Of a DNA stretch of 48,089 bases, positions 34,141-43,809 are shown one piece after another. Position 1 is the stretch's first letter, and every line of letters starts with the position of its first letter. The notes beneath the pieces are model-generated. The model did no database searches. It saw only the letters and a list, made by a program, of their open reading frames with translations, and was not told the origin of the DNA. This DNA is from Oscillospiraceae bacterium (lineage in GTDB: Bacteria; Bacillota; Clostridia; Oscillospirales; Ruminococcaceae), in NCBI GenBank assembly GCA_017847885.1, contig JAGAUA010000056.1:1-48089 (forward strand), in the 5' to 3' direction. Made by a program: the position numbers and the translations under genes.

Positions 34141-34569
34141 TTACATGATAACCGTGGAATCAATATTTGTGAAGATATTTCCCTGCATATCGTCCGCGGT
34201 GAGGGTCGTTATGACCTTGTTGTTTTTAACGCTTACGAGAAATGCCGTCGTATCTATCATAACAAGCGCGTCATTGGAGCCTTTCCGCTCTGCAAGCTCA
34301 ACTGCCCTGTTAAGTCTGTCCAGCCTGTCGTCCTCGCTGAGGTCGATATTTCGCTCATTCAGCCGTTCGACCGCGTGCTTGGAAAACTGGACTCCCTTGC
34401 TGCTGTTAAGCGCGTCAAGCTGATTTTTCAGTTCCTTTGCAAAGTCGCTGCTTTGGGGGCTTTCCGCCGTACCGCTCTGATTTACCTGCGGTATACCCGA
34501 CGCCTTGCCTGTTGTTACCGACACATTTCTAAGCTGTAAATACTCGCTGATTAACATAGTCGGCATCAT
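34141..34569 (-). CDS. Hook-operon protein of the TIGR02530 (flg_new) family
   Basis: 142 residues. The conserved C-terminal half reads VQFSKHAVERLNERNIDLSEDD ... VMIDTTAFLVSVKNNKVITTLTADDMQGNIFTNIDSTVI, the known signature of a small family encoded between flgD and flgE. Its role in hook assembly is not established. The exact start is uncertain: ATGs at 34569, 34566 and 34557 all follow an AAGGA site, at spacing 0, 3 and 12 bp. It is followed by a 121-bp gap rich in imperfect hairpins before flgE. Confidence 0.88.
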   Translation of the reverse strand: MMPTMLISEYLQLRNVSVTTGKASGIPQVNQSGTAESPQSSDFAKELKNQLDALNSSKGVQFSKHAVERLNERNIDLSEDDRLDRLNRAVELAERKGSNDALVMIDTTAFLVSVKNNKVITTLTADDMQGNIFTNIDSTVIM

Positions 34570-34593
34570 TCCTTATTTAATTGTTTTTTGGTG

Positions 34594-36087
34594 TTATCTC
34601 GAAAGTACCCAACTTTTGAATGCGTCAAGCTCTGCCTGTTCCGCCGCGGTGTATTCCCTTGCATACTCTCTTATAGCGGACTCAAAGGGTGTGATATCCT
34701 TAAGTGAGCCGGGAGCCGCATTTTCGGAGCAAAGCTCGTCAAGAGTAAGGTTGCCCGATGTGTAGAGCCATGCCGATTTTCCTCTGCTGAGAAGGATCTC
34801 AACGCGCTGTGTGCCGTCTGCAAATGTAACGACCTCGCCGAGCTGACCCTTTCCGCTGTATCCTATTTCGGTAATAGCCCTTCCGCTTTTGGTGTAACCT
34901 ATGATCTCGTCGGTCTTTATCCTTGAAGTTACCGCGTGGTTATTGATATAGCGGATATCATACATTCTCGTGCCGAGCATATCTGCAAGAGCCGCCTCTT
35001 CGGGGTACTTTTCAACGGAAATTCTGTGGGGAACGCACTCGCTTGTTGAAACGCCGGCTTCGGTAGTCACGCCTTTAAGAGTAACGCCCGAAGTATTTTC
35101 GGTTCTGACCGCATTGACGGTTTCCTTTACCGTGTTTACTTCCTCTGCGTCCGTGCGTGTGAGAGTACCGCTTGAATAGGTGTTGTCAACATTTGTGAGA
35201 GCCGCGCTTTCGATAGTATCCGCAGAAACATACATACCTGCATGATAATCGGGGACCTCAAGCTCTGCTATCCGGGTGACATATTCCTCGGTAATGTTGG
35301 TTGTTTCGCTTGCTTCCGATACAGCAGATGTGCCGCTTACCTCGTCAAGCTCTTTCATAAAGGTATCCACCAAGGACTGTGAGCGTGCCTGATAAGACTG
35401 CATAACAGCAGCTTCGGTTACCTCAGATGTCTCTGTATTCGTTCCCTCAACCGCGTCCGTACCGTTTTCGTCCGTTTCATCGGAGCTATCCGTTCCGTTC
35501 ACGATCTCAAGGGCTTCGATAGGAACAACATTCTGTCCGTTGATTACCGCATATCCCGAACCGCCGTAGAACAAAACCTCTGTGACCTTGCCCGTAACAG
35601 CACCTTCGCTTTCGGCATTTATGGATTTTACGGTCTTGCCCATCCAGTTATTGTAAAGTGCACCGTAAATATCGGTATCCACAATGTCCGTAACGGTTGA
35701 GCTTGAATAAGCATTTCCGCCTATCATAAGAGAAGGCTTGCCGTTTGAGACTGTTACCGAATCAACGATACCGGTGTAGTAGTTGCCGTTGTCGCTTACC
35801 GTAACGATCTTGCCCACAAGGGAAGTTGAGTAGCTGATGTTTGACTGCTGTGTCATGCTCTTGATACCGTCAAGCATGGAGTATGTAGCCATCTGGTTCA
35901 GCACTTCCGCGTCGCTCATCGGGTCGTTGAAGTCCTGATTCTGCATCTGCGATACAAGCAGCTTGAGGTAGCTGTCAAAATCCATGTAGCTGTTGTCGGT
36001 GCTGTCGCTGTCCGTTTCGGTGTTGATGTAACTGTTCGAATACTTGCTGTACACGCCGCTAAGCTCAAGACCTAAGCGATCGTCCAT
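34594..36087 (-). CDS. flgD: Hook-capping protein FlgD with long C-terminal extension
   Basis: 497 residues, two to three times the usual FlgD. Residues about 30-200 are standard FlgD: the N-terminal cap signature MDFDSYLKLLVSQMQNQDFNDPM and SDAEVLNQMATYSML, followed by a tudor-like part (SLVGKIVTVSDNGNYYTGIVDSV). From about 205 an acidic, Ser/Thr-rich spacer leads into a C-terminal domain (about 360-497: EAALADMLGTRMYDIRYINNHAV...IGYTKSGRAITEIGYSG) that I do not recognise. It overlaps fliK by 16 bp. The first part is needed to cap the growing hook. Confidence 0.9.
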   Translation of the reverse strand: MDDRLGLELSGVYSKYSNSYINTETDSDSTDNSYMDFDSYLKLLVSQMQNQDFNDPMSDAEVLNQMATYSMLDGIKSMTQQSNISYSTSLVGKIVTVSDNGNYYTGIVDSVTVSNGKPSLMIGGNAYSSSTVTDIVDTDIYGALYNNWMGKTVKSINAESEGAVTGKVTEVLFYGGSGYAVINGQNVVPIEALEIVNGTDSSDETDENGTDAVEGTNTETSEVTEAAVMQSYQARSQSLVDTFMKELDEVSGTSAVSEASETTNITEEYVTRIAELEVPDYHAGMYVSADTIESAALTNVDNTYSSGTLTRTDAEEVNTVKETVNAVRTENTSGVTLKGVTTEAGVSTSECVPHRISVEKYPEEAALADMLGTRMYDIRYINNHAVTSRIKTDEIIGYTKSGRAITEIGYSGKGQLGEVVTFADGTQRVEILLSRGKSAWLYTSGNLTLDELCSENAAPGSLKDITPFESAIREYAREYTAAEQAELDAFKSWVLSR

Positions 36088-37523
36088 AATTTCGCCTCCT
36101 TTAATTTTTCTTCTCCGCTTACGGAGTCTGTCTCTTCAATTCCGTCGATGCCGTCCTGACCGCGGTAACTGCTTCCGTTTCCGCTGTCGGAGTAGCCCTG
36201 TCTGCCGAAGCCTTGATTTGTGAAGTCAAGACCCATTTCAGCCGCCGCAGTACCCGGGTTTACCACCTCTACCGACTTAACGGTTACGTTTTGGCTTTCC
36301 AAGCTGCTGCCCAAGATATCCGCGCGCTCGTTTATAAGCCTGCCCACGTCCTCATACTGTGCCGAAAGCATGACCGATACCGCGCCGTTTTCCTTTACAA
36401 GCTTAACTGCGATCTGACCGAGATTTTCGGGCTTAAGGACCATAACAAGCTCCTTCGTGCCGCTTTCGCCCTCGATATCGAAGAACGTCTCGGTTATCTT
36501 TTCGGTGACCTGCTCTCTTACGGAAAACGCCGTGTCGGTATCAATTACGTCCGACTCCTGTCTTATCACCTCGGTGCCTGCTGTATCCGCCTGCGCAAAT
36601 TCAATGCCTGTCGCTGTTATCTCAGCCGGAAGCTCGTCAGCCGCCGCCTTTTCTTCTGTACCGAAAAGGGGCCTTGCCGACCTTATCTGCTCGGAAGCGT
36701 CGTTTATCTTCAATGCCGTAAATCTGACCTTGAAGGAAGTCTCCGCCTCTGGCTTGCTGTCGGTCTTAACGACTGCTTTAAGCTCGGAGTAAAGCTGCTC
36801 CATTTCCTTGACAGCTTCGGGCTCGTATTCGGCAACCGCCTGCTTGGGAGCAGTCAGAATTTCCGCTGCACTTTCCACAGCCTCGGTTTTTGCTTCTTCC
36901 GTCGCATAGGGGATATCCGCAACGGGAATATTCAGCATAGCCGCAAGCATATCTGCCGCCGTGTTTTCGTCGGTATCGTCGTTCTCGCCGTTTTTTTCGG
37001 TGTCGAAAAGCTTTTCCGCAAGCTTTGAAAGCTCCGCGATAATGTCATCGCCCGAATTCATTTCCGCAAGAAGCTTTTCCGCCTCCGTACCTGCCTGACC
37101 GAGTATCTCAGCCCCTGTCAGAAGCAAATCACGGTTTATGCCGTACTCACTCTCGATATCCGATGTATCGGAGAAAAGCATGAAAATATCCGTCTTTCTT
37201 TCCTCGCCGTCGTCGGACGTCTTAAACGCGTTCAGAACTGTTTCAAGCAAAAGCTTCATCGCCTTTTTGAGTCCCTCGTCCGCATGGTCTATCATGTACA
37301 CGATTTCCTCAAAAGCGCCGCCTTTTACTTCCTCAACAACTTCTGTTCCTGCATCGGCAGCGACCGTATCAGCTGTACCTTGAGCCTTAGCTACCGCGCC
37401 GCTCTGAGCCGCCAGCACATCGGAAAAGCTTGCGCCCTCCGTACTGTCCGCCGTAACAGCACCCGTTCCTCCTGCCGCAGCCGCCATAACAGCCGCCTGA
37501 AGGTTTACCATAGCCATATCCAT
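36072..37523 (-). CDS. fliK: Flagellar hook-length control protein FliK
   Basis: 483 residues. A long, acidic, low-complexity N-terminal part (Ala, Glu, Asp, Thr rich) acts as the ruler in this family. The C-terminal switch domain is recognisable (KELVMVLKPENLGQIAVKLVKENGAVSV ... LESQNVTVKSVEV). It measures the hook and triggers the FlhB substrate switch. AGGAGG lies 8 bp before ATG. Confidence 0.92.
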   Translation of the reverse strand: MDMAMVNLQAAVMAAAAGGTGAVTADSTEGASFSDVLAAQSGAVAKAQGTADTVAADAGTEVVEEVKGGAFEEIVYMIDHADEGLKKAMKLLLETVLNAFKTSDDGEERKTDIFMLFSDTSDIESEYGINRDLLLTGAEILGQAGTEAEKLLAEMNSGDDIIAELSKLAEKLFDTEKNGENDDTDENTAADMLAAMLNIPVADIPYATEEAKTEAVESAAEILTAPKQAVAEYEPEAVKEMEQLYSELKAVVKTDSKPEAETSFKVRFTALKINDASEQIRSARPLFGTEEKAAADELPAEITATGIEFAQADTAGTEVIRQESDVIDTDTAFSVREQVTEKITETFFDIEGESGTKELVMVLKPENLGQIAVKLVKENGAVSVMLSAQYEDVGRLINERADILGSSLESQNVTVKSVEVVNPGTAAAEMGLDFTNQGFGRQGYSDSGNGSSYRGQDGIDGIEETDSVSGEEKLKEAKLWTIA

Positions 37524-37581
37524 TTCTTTTCCCTCCTTTCACAATGCAATAGTATATTTAAAGTGCAAAGCACCTTAAACC

Positions 37582-38031
37582 TTATTGACTCCTTGAAGCG
37601 TACGTGCTGTTTGTCACATACTCCTCGATAAACTGCTCTTCCGCCTTAGCTACCTTGAAGTTATACTCCTCAAGCTGCTTATCCTCAAGCTTTTCAAGGG
37701 AAGAAACCTCTTTCGTTGCCTCAATGACGACCCCCAGCTGTTTCTGCACCTTTTCCTCCATATTTTCAATGGAAAGCTCCAGCTCCTTTATCTGGCTTGA
37801 AAGGGAGTGGTGATACCCCTTAAAGGCAGTCAGCTGCATAACCGTCATTCCTGCCGAGGACTTCATGCAGAACTCCTCGTTTGAGCGCCGCAGCTTATCC
37901 TCCAGCGCCCGTTTCTCATCGATGTACTGCTGCTGACGGCGGCGGAGATGAGCAAGGTCATTCTTTTCTCTGTCAAGCACCTGCTGCTTATAGCCCATAA
38001 GCTTGTTTAAAGAAAATTCAAACCGTTTCAA
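37582..38031 (-). CDS. fliJ: Flagellar export chaperone FliJ
   Basis: 149 residues, almost entirely alpha-helical coiled coil (heptads over residues about 15-135), as expected for FliJ, the stalk that links the FliI ATPase to FlhA. The N-terminus FEFSLNKLMGYKQQVLDREKNDLA is family-like. The start is TTG with GGAGG 7 bp upstream, and it begins 15 bp after the fliI stop. Confidence 0.9.
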   Translation of the reverse strand: MKRFEFSLNKLMGYKQQVLDREKNDLAHLRRRQQQYIDEKRALEDKLRRSNEEFCMKSSAGMTVMQLTAFKGYHHSLSSQIKELELSIENMEEKVQKQLGVVIEATKEVSSLEKLEDKQLEEYNFKVAKAEEQFIEEYVTNSTYASRSQ

Positions 38032-38046
38032 GGCTTACCCTCCAGT

Positions 38047-39366
38047 TTATTTCACGGCGTCCATCATCATCTTGACGGTTTCCTCAAAGGAAAACGCCTC
38101 GTCGGTCGCCTGCTGCAAAAAAGCGTTTATCTTGTCTATCTTTCTGAGCGCCTCGTCAAGCGCAGGGTTTGTACCCTTTTTGTATGCGCCGATAGCAACG
38201 AGGTCGTAATTTGCGTTGTATACCGAGAGCAGATTACGCAGCTTTGACGCCGCGTCCCTCTGGGGCTTTTCGGCAATCTCCGACATAAGACGGGATACCG
38301 ACTCAAGAATTTCTATCGCAGGGTAATGGTTTCTCGCCGCAACCTTTCTCGACAGAATGATGTGTCCGTCAATGATACCGCGCACCGTATCTGAGATAGG
38401 CTCGTTGGTATCGTCGCCCTCCACAAGCACCGTGTAAATGCCCGTGATAGAGCCCTTTTCAAAGTTGCCTGCACGCTCCAAAAGCTTTGGCATGGCGGTG
38501 TAAATTGACGGCGTGTAGCCTCTTGCGATAGGCGCCTCTCCCACCGCAAGTCCTATTTCGCGCTGCGCCATGGCAAATCTTGTCAGCGAATCCATCATCA
38601 GCAGCACGTTCTTGCCTTGGTCTTTAAAATATTCCGCAATAGCCGTTGCCGTCATGGGGCAGCGGTTTCGCATCATGGCAGGCTGGTCTGAAGTTGCAAC
38701 CACCAGCACCGACCTTGCCATACCCTTTTCGCCAAGGTCGCGCTCGATAAATTCCAGCACCTCTCGTCCACGCTCGCCCACAAGAGCAATAACGTTGATA
38801 TCCGCCTGAACTTCACGGGCTATCATGCCCAGAAGCGTGGATTTTCCGACGCCCGAGCCTGCGAAAATGCCCATACGCTGACCTCTGCCTATTGTCAGCA
38901 GACCGTCTATCGCCTTGACTCCGAAGGGGATTATCTCGTCGATCCTCGGTCTTGTCAGCGGATTGACAGGTTCTCCTGCAATGGAATATCTTGCCACTGT
39001 ATCAATTGGACCGCCTCCGTCTATCGGCTCGCCGATAGCGTTGATTATCCTTCCCACAAGCGCGTCCCCCACGCCGACTTGGAGCTGTCTGCCCGTGTTG
39101 TCAACGATAGAGCCGGGGCCTATGCCGTCGGTATCGGTATATGGCATCAGCATTACCTTGCCGTTGTTGAAGCCAACCACCTCGCCGTAAATAAACGAGT
39201 CTGAAACCGACCTGCCCTCGCCCTTGCGGTATATCCTGCAAACGTCGCCGATATTCGCCTCCGGACCCGAAGCCTCGATAGTCATGCCTATGATCTTTTC
39301 GATCTTTCCCTGATATCTGAACAGATCCGCCTGTTTGACGGCATCGCGCACCGCTGCAAAATTCAT
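38047..39366 (-). CDS. fliI: Flagellar export ATPase FliI
   Basis: 439 residues, F1-beta-like. The Walker A box is GSGVGKST (170-177), followed by VALVGERGREVLEF, Walker B NVLLMMDSLTRFAMAQRE and the arginine-finger region. A short N-terminal segment binds FliH. It powers early substrate delivery to the export gate. GGAGAG lies 5 bp before ATG. Confidence 0.97.
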   Translation of the reverse strand: MNFAAVRDAVKQADLFRYQGKIEKIIGMTIEASGPEANIGDVCRIYRKGEGRSVSDSFIYGEVVGFNNGKVMLMPYTDTDGIGPGSIVDNTGRQLQVGVGDALVGRIINAIGEPIDGGGPIDTVARYSIAGEPVNPLTRPRIDEIIPFGVKAIDGLLTIGRGQRMGIFAGSGVGKSTLLGMIAREVQADINVIALVGERGREVLEFIERDLGEKGMARSVLVVATSDQPAMMRNRCPMTATAIAEYFKDQGKNVLLMMDSLTRFAMAQREIGLAVGEAPIARGYTPSIYTAMPKLLERAGNFEKGSITGIYTVLVEGDDTNEPISDTVRGIIDGHIILSRKVAARNHYPAIEILESVSRLMSEIAEKPQRDAASKLRNLLSVYNANYDLVAIGAYKKGTNPALDEALRKIDKINAFLQQATDEAFSFEETVKMMMDAVK

Positions 39367-39413
39367 ATCAACTCTCCGGATAAATGAAGTAAGCTAATTT
39401 CGATTTGCGGAGC

Positions 39414-40277
39414 TTATTCGTCATCAAAATCCGTCTCTCCGCGTGTGTTTCTCATGATCTCCTTGAGGAAATCAAGCTGTGTGGGTATCCCTGCGTCAAC
39501 GATCTCCTCGCCGCTGTCAACGATGACCGTGCCCTCCTCCGCCTCGCTGTCGAATTCTATCTCAATTTCGGGAACAAAAGGGATTATCTCGTTTATCAGC
39601 TTTTCGTCAGTCCTGAACCGCTCGGTGATATCGTCCTCCGCAAGGGTTATCTTTATGTAATCGGAATTGCGGAAATTCTTTGCCGCCTCGGCAATAATGC
39701 CCTCCAGCACCTCGGTGTTGGTCTTAAGCTCGGTGCGTACTATCTTCCGCACAAGCTCAAAAACGGTCTCCCGCATTTCCTCCTCGTTGGAAATATAATA
39801 TGTCTCTTTTCGGGCGTTTATCTCGGAAAGAAGCTTTCCTGCCGCGTCGATGTACTTTTTGTACTTTTCCAGCGACTGACCTTTTCCCTCGGCATAGCCC
39901 TCATCGTAACCTTCTTTTCTGGCTGTTTCTTTAAGCTTTACGCACTCCGCGTTCGCCTTGTCGATGACCGCCATTGTGGCAGCCTTTGCGTCCGCGGCAA
40001 TTGCGGCAGCCTGCTTTTTGGCGTGCTCGATAATATCCGCACGCTCCCGTTCGAGAGCCGCGTTCCGTTCGGCAAGTATCTCCCGAACCTTAGCGTCCAC
40101 CGCCTCATTGAAGCGGCGTTCCTCCGCAGCCTTTTCCTCCTCGGCTTTTCTGCGAAGCTCCTCTGCGGAAACGAACTCCCCGTCATCCTCCCCGGGAAGA
40201 TAGACCGTATTGTCGATCTTAACGGGTTCGCCCATTCCGTATGAGCCTGCGCCGCAGCCTCTAACGATCTTAAGCAA
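39414..40277 (-). CDS. fliH: Flagellar assembly protein FliH
   Basis: 287 residues. A long charged coiled coil (about 35-150, with EGYDEGYAEGKGQ as the FliH/V-ATPase-E linker) is followed by the C-terminal FliI-binding domain (ELVRKIVRTELKTNTEVLEGIIAEA ... ITLAEDDI; GTVIVDSGEEIVDAGIPTQLDFL). It regulates and anchors FliI at the C-ring. The start is a TTG that overlaps the fliG end by 8 bp, with GAGG 9 bp upstream, so coupling is likely. Confidence 0.93.
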   Translation of the reverse strand: MLKIVRGCGAGSYGMGEPVKIDNTVYLPGEDDGEFVSAEELRRKAEEEKAAEERRFNEAVDAKVREILAERNAALERERADIIEHAKKQAAAIAADAKAATMAVIDKANAECVKLKETARKEGYDEGYAEGKGQSLEKYKKYIDAAGKLLSEINARKETYYISNEEEMRETVFELVRKIVRTELKTNTEVLEGIIAEAAKNFRNSDYIKITLAEDDITERFRTDEKLINEIIPFVPEIEIEFDSEAEEGTVIVDSGEEIVDAGIPTQLDFLKEIMRNTRGETDFDDE

Positions 40278-41280
40278 TTATCTCGTCCTCTCCGCCCTTG
40301 CCGATAACCAGCTCGCCCTCTTCTTCAAGGTGACGGATTATGCCGACGATACGCTGCTGAGCCTCGTCAACGTCACGCATACGGACGTTATGCAGGTACT
40401 CGATCTCCTGCTGAATGGACTCCTGCATTCTCTGGGGCATATTCGCGTAAAGGGTCGCGGCAACCTCGGCGTTTGAGCCTTTGATAGCAACAGCCAGATC
40501 CTTTGTTTCCACGTCTCTGATAAAGCGCTGAATGGACATGGAATCCAGCGTAAGAATGTCCTCGAATACGAACATCTTTTTCTTGATCTCGTCCACCAGA
40601 ACGGGGTCTCTTGTTTGCAGCTCGTCGAAGATGTACTTCTCCGTACCGCGGTCTACCTTGTTCAGGACGTCCGCCACGTAGTTGATACCGCCGACCTCTG
40701 TAAGATCCATGGATACCACCGCCGCAAACTTCCTTTCCAGCGTGGACTCGATAGCCTTGATAGTTTCCGGCGAAGCAGACTCCATCTTGGCAATTCTTTC
40801 AACAACCTCAACACGCTTTTCCTTAGGAAGCTCTTGAAGGACGTGGGACGCCTGCTCGGAGCTTACATATGAAAGCACAAGCGCGATAGTCTGGGGATGC
40901 TCGTTCTGAATAATGGCAAGCAGGTTCTTGTAGTCCGACTTTCTGACGAACTCGAACGCCTTTGTCTGCATGGACTTGGAAACCTTGTCCATAAGCCTCT
41001 GCGCCATTTCGGGGCCGTACGCCTTTTCGAGAACGGTTCTTGCGTAATCCACGCCGCCCTCTGTGATGACCTTTTGGGTCAGGCACAGCTCGTAGAACTC
41101 GTTTAAGACATCGTCCACCTTTTCTATATCCATATACGGAAGGCTTGATACCTCAAAGGTTAGCCGCTCGACCTCATCGTCGGTAAGACGCTGATAGACG
41201 TGCGCCGCATTTTCAGCGCCGATAGAGGTGACAACCATAGCAGCCTTCTGCATACCGGTAAGCTCTTCAACATCAGCCAT
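40270..41280 (-). CDS. fliG: Flagellar motor switch protein FliG
   Basis: 336 residues. It has the usual three domains: an N-terminal FliF-binding part, a middle armadillo part with the EHPQTIAL motif (NEHPQTIALVLSYVSSEQA), and a C-terminal torque domain (DILTLDSMSIQRFIRDVETKDLAVAIKGSN) with the charged residues that meet MotA. It starts 3 bp after the fliF stop. Confidence 0.97.
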   Translation of the reverse strand: MADVEELTGMQKAAMVVTSIGAENAAHVYQRLTDDEVERLTFEVSSLPYMDIEKVDDVLNEFYELCLTQKVITEGGVDYARTVLEKAYGPEMAQRLMDKVSKSMQTKAFEFVRKSDYKNLLAIIQNEHPQTIALVLSYVSSEQASHVLQELPKEKRVEVVERIAKMESASPETIKAIESTLERKFAAVVSMDLTEVGGINYVADVLNKVDRGTEKYIFDELQTRDPVLVDEIKKKMFVFEDILTLDSMSIQRFIRDVETKDLAVAIKGSNAEVAATLYANMPQRMQESIQQEIEYLHNVRMRDVDEAQQRIVGIIRHLEEEGELVIGKGGEDEIIA

Positions 41281-41283
41281 AGG

Positions 41284-42900
41284 TTATTCCTCCTCATCCT
41301 TCATCCAGTTTCTAAGCAGCTGCGCCACGATCTCCGGGCTGTGCTTTGCAAACTCGCTGATCTCTCTTCTGATAACAACTTCCTTCGTCTCGATCTGGTC
41401 GTCGGTAAGGCTGGGCACCTCCACTCCGCCGTTTTCGCTGAATGTAAATGTGTCCACCGGCTCTTCTCCTGCCGCTTCCAGAATACCGCTTGTCTCGATG
41501 ACCTGCTTCTCGAACGCCTTTCTCTTCTTCTTGGCATTGCCCGAAAGGATAGCCATAACGATGAGAATGATGAGGATAAGTATGAGAAGCACCGCACCCA
41601 GAAGAATAAGCTGGTCAAAGGTAAGACCGAACAGATATACAGGTGTAGCTGCCGGGATATCTTCGATAGTGCCGAATTTCGGAAAGTTAGTTACGGTAAC
41701 AACATCCTCAAGCACCGCAGGAGCGACCGTACCCGCATTGCCCACAAGCCTTACGAGGTCCTGCTTTTCCGCATCGGGGAGGAAGTCCTTGTATACCACA
41801 ACGGAAATGGAAAGCCCCTCGATGTCGTAGCCTTCCTTTTCGACCTGCTCCTTGTAGGTGTCGACAAGATATGTATTTGAAATGGACTCCTCCGACCACG
41901 CACCGCCGCCGTTTGTGTCGCCGGTAGGGTAGGTGTCGTCGGCATTTCCCTCAACGCCCACAACGCCGCCGTCAACGGTAGTGTTGCCGCTTGCATTGTC
42001 CGCGTCGGCGTGCTGGAGAACGCCTGCGTTGGTGTTTCCCTCGGGGGAATAGTCGGTAGTCTCGCTTACCTTTGAGTCAAGGTCAAGCACCATATTTACC
42101 GCAACGGAAACGCCGTCGTCGCCGTAAATCGGGATAAGAAGCTCAAGTATCTTTTCCTTAATGGTATTTTCAAGATTTGTCTTGAATACCAGCCTTTTGG
42201 TCTCTTCAACAAGGAAATCGTAATCGCTGTCGGCATTTTCTATCTGCGGTATGCCGTAGCCGTCTATGATAGAGATATTCTCCTCGGTAAGCCCTGCATA
42301 AGCGTTTTTCACAACCAGCGTGATACCGTTTATCTGCTTATTTGTAAGCTTTTCTGCACCCTTGAGATGCACCACTACCGAAGCGGTAGGATACTGTCTG
42401 AGGGAAGAAATGACCGTATTTTTCTGCTCGGGTATAGAAAGCGTTACAACCGCACTTTCAATGTTCTCCATTGAACTGATTATAGCGTTGAGACGGCTTT
42501 CGAGAGCCATTTTCTCGTAAGCCTTTCTCTCAGATTCCGTGGAAAACATACCCACATTCTGGGTATAAATAGGGTAGTTAATGTCACTCTTGGGGTATTC
42601 CTGCTGAGCAAGCTGAATGGTTATGTAGTTTTCTGTGCCCTTCAGAACGGTGATGGTGCCCTTTGAGAGCTTTGCCTCGTAGCCCATATCCTCGATAAGA
42701 GCGACCATTTCCGCCGCTTCCGTGGTTTCGAGACCCTCGTAAAGGACAACGTATTCCTTTCTGTTGAGAAGCACAGTAACAATTACCGCAATCAGGACAA
42801 TGCCGAGAAGAAGCGAAATATACAGTACCTTACGCTTTTTCTCCTGCGCCTCCCAGAACCGGGTAAATGATTTTACAAGCTTATCTACCTGTTCCTTCAT
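41284..42900 (-). CDS. fliF: Flagellar MS-ring protein FliF
   Basis: 538 residues. The first membrane helix is near residues 25-45 (VLYISLLLGIVLIAVIVTVLL), followed by the ring-building motifs (YVVLYEGLETTEAAEMVALIEDMGYEAKL). A Gly/Asp/Asn-rich loop of the beta-collar lies near 290-340. The second helix is near residue 430-455 (LILLGAVLLILILIILIVMAIL), and a C-terminal FliG-binding segment follows. It is the platform of the basal body. AGGAAGG lies about 10 bp before ATG. Confidence 0.96.
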   Translation of the reverse strand: MKEQVDKLVKSFTRFWEAQEKKRKVLYISLLLGIVLIAVIVTVLLNRKEYVVLYEGLETTEAAEMVALIEDMGYEAKLSKGTITVLKGTENYITIQLAQQEYPKSDINYPIYTQNVGMFSTESERKAYEKMALESRLNAIISSMENIESAVVTLSIPEQKNTVISSLRQYPTASVVVHLKGAEKLTNKQINGITLVVKNAYAGLTEENISIIDGYGIPQIENADSDYDFLVEETKRLVFKTNLENTIKEKILELLIPIYGDDGVSVAVNMVLDLDSKVSETTDYSPEGNTNAGVLQHADADNASGNTTVDGGVVGVEGNADDTYPTGDTNGGGAWSEESISNTYLVDTYKEQVEKEGYDIEGLSISVVVYKDFLPDAEKQDLVRLVGNAGTVAPAVLEDVVTVTNFPKFGTIEDIPAATPVYLFGLTFDQLILLGAVLLILILIILIVMAILSGNAKKKRKAFEKQVIETSGILEAAGEEPVDTFTFSENGGVEVPSLTDDQIETKEVVIRREISEFAKHSPEIVAQLLRNWMKDEEE

Positions 42901-42937
42901 TTCGTGAAAATTCCTTCCTTTTTAGCGTAGGCGCAGA

Positions 42938-43249
42938 TTACATGGAAATCTGGAGTACCTTTTCGTATGCGCCGATTGCCGCGTCCTTAACGGCAACGAA
43001 AGTTTCAACGGCAACCGCCGCCTTGGTCATGTTGTTGTATATGGTGTGCAGGTCGTCTATCTCGCCCATTGCAAGACGGAGGGAATCCTCCTGAACTGTT
43101 TTCTGTGTATCCTGCACCTCGGTGAATATCTCCTTGAAAACATCGGAAAACTGGGGTCTGTCGGCGCTGTCTGCGGCAGATACCGCCTCCGCAGCGTCAA
43201 AATGTGATTCAACGGGCTGTATTGCGCCGCTTATTGGAACTATAAACAT
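42938..43249 (-). CDS. fliE: Flagellar hook-basal body protein FliE
   Basis: 103 residues. It ends in the conserved FliE helix (DDLHTIYNNMTKAAVAVETFVAVKDAAIGAYEKVLQISM), which joins the MS ring and export gate to the rod. It is encoded between flgC and fliF, the standard place. Confidence 0.94.
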   Translation of the reverse strand: MFIVPISGAIQPVESHFDAAEAVSAADSADRPQFSDVFKEIFTEVQDTQKTVQEDSLRLAMGEIDDLHTIYNNMTKAAVAVETFVAVKDAAIGAYEKVLQISM

Positions 43250-43288
43250 AACAAATACTCCTTTTCGGAAAACGGAAAAATTTACTTA

Positions 43289-43792
43289 TCAATTGCCTTT
43301 AAGTGTCATCGCCTTGGAAAGCATCGCCTTTACAGCACTGTATGCGGCAAGGTTTGCCTCGTATGAGCGCTGGGTCGCAAGCAGGTCTATCTGCTCCTTG
43401 GAGTTGTCCACATTGCTTTTATATATGTAGCCGTCCTCGTCCGCAAGGGGGTTATCGGGGTCGTAAACGGGAACAAAGGGAGCATCGTCCTCAATGACCT
43501 TTGCAACGGTCACGCCTGCGGACTTGTACTTATCCGCATGGTTAAGGTAGTAAACGCCGCGGCTGTGCTTTTTGCCGCCGTCGTCGTTATTCGAGATATT
43601 ACTGTACTTGTCCAGCACCTCGCCGAAGGTTTTCTTTTCGGAGAACACCACAAGCTGGCGGCAGTAGGGGTCGCCGCCGGGAGACGTGTTGTAAGTCTCC
43701 TGATTGGCAATGTTCTGCATGATTATATCCGAGCGCAGTCTTTGTGCCGAAAGGGCAGACGCGCTTATATCAAGTGAGCTTATAAAAGACAT
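43289..43792 (-). CDS. flgC: Flagellar proximal rod protein FlgC
   Basis: 167 residues, slightly longer than most FlgC (about 135-150). The N-terminal rod signature is ALSAQRLRSDIIMQNIANQETY. The middle carries an Asp/Asn/Gly-rich insert (SNISNNDDGGKKHSRG), which accounts for the extra length. The C-terminus LLATQRSYEANLAAYSAVKAMLSKAMTL is typical. Confidence 0.94.
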   Translation of the reverse strand: MSFISSLDISASALSAQRLRSDIIMQNIANQETYNTSPGGDPYCRQLVVFSEKKTFGEVLDKYSNISNNDDGGKKHSRGVYYLNHADKYKSAGVTVAKVIEDDAPFVPVYDPDNPLADEDGYIYKSNVDNSKEQIDLLATQRSYEANLAAYSAVKAMLSKAMTLKGN

Positions 43793-43809
43793 TCAGACCC
43801 GTCCTTTCC

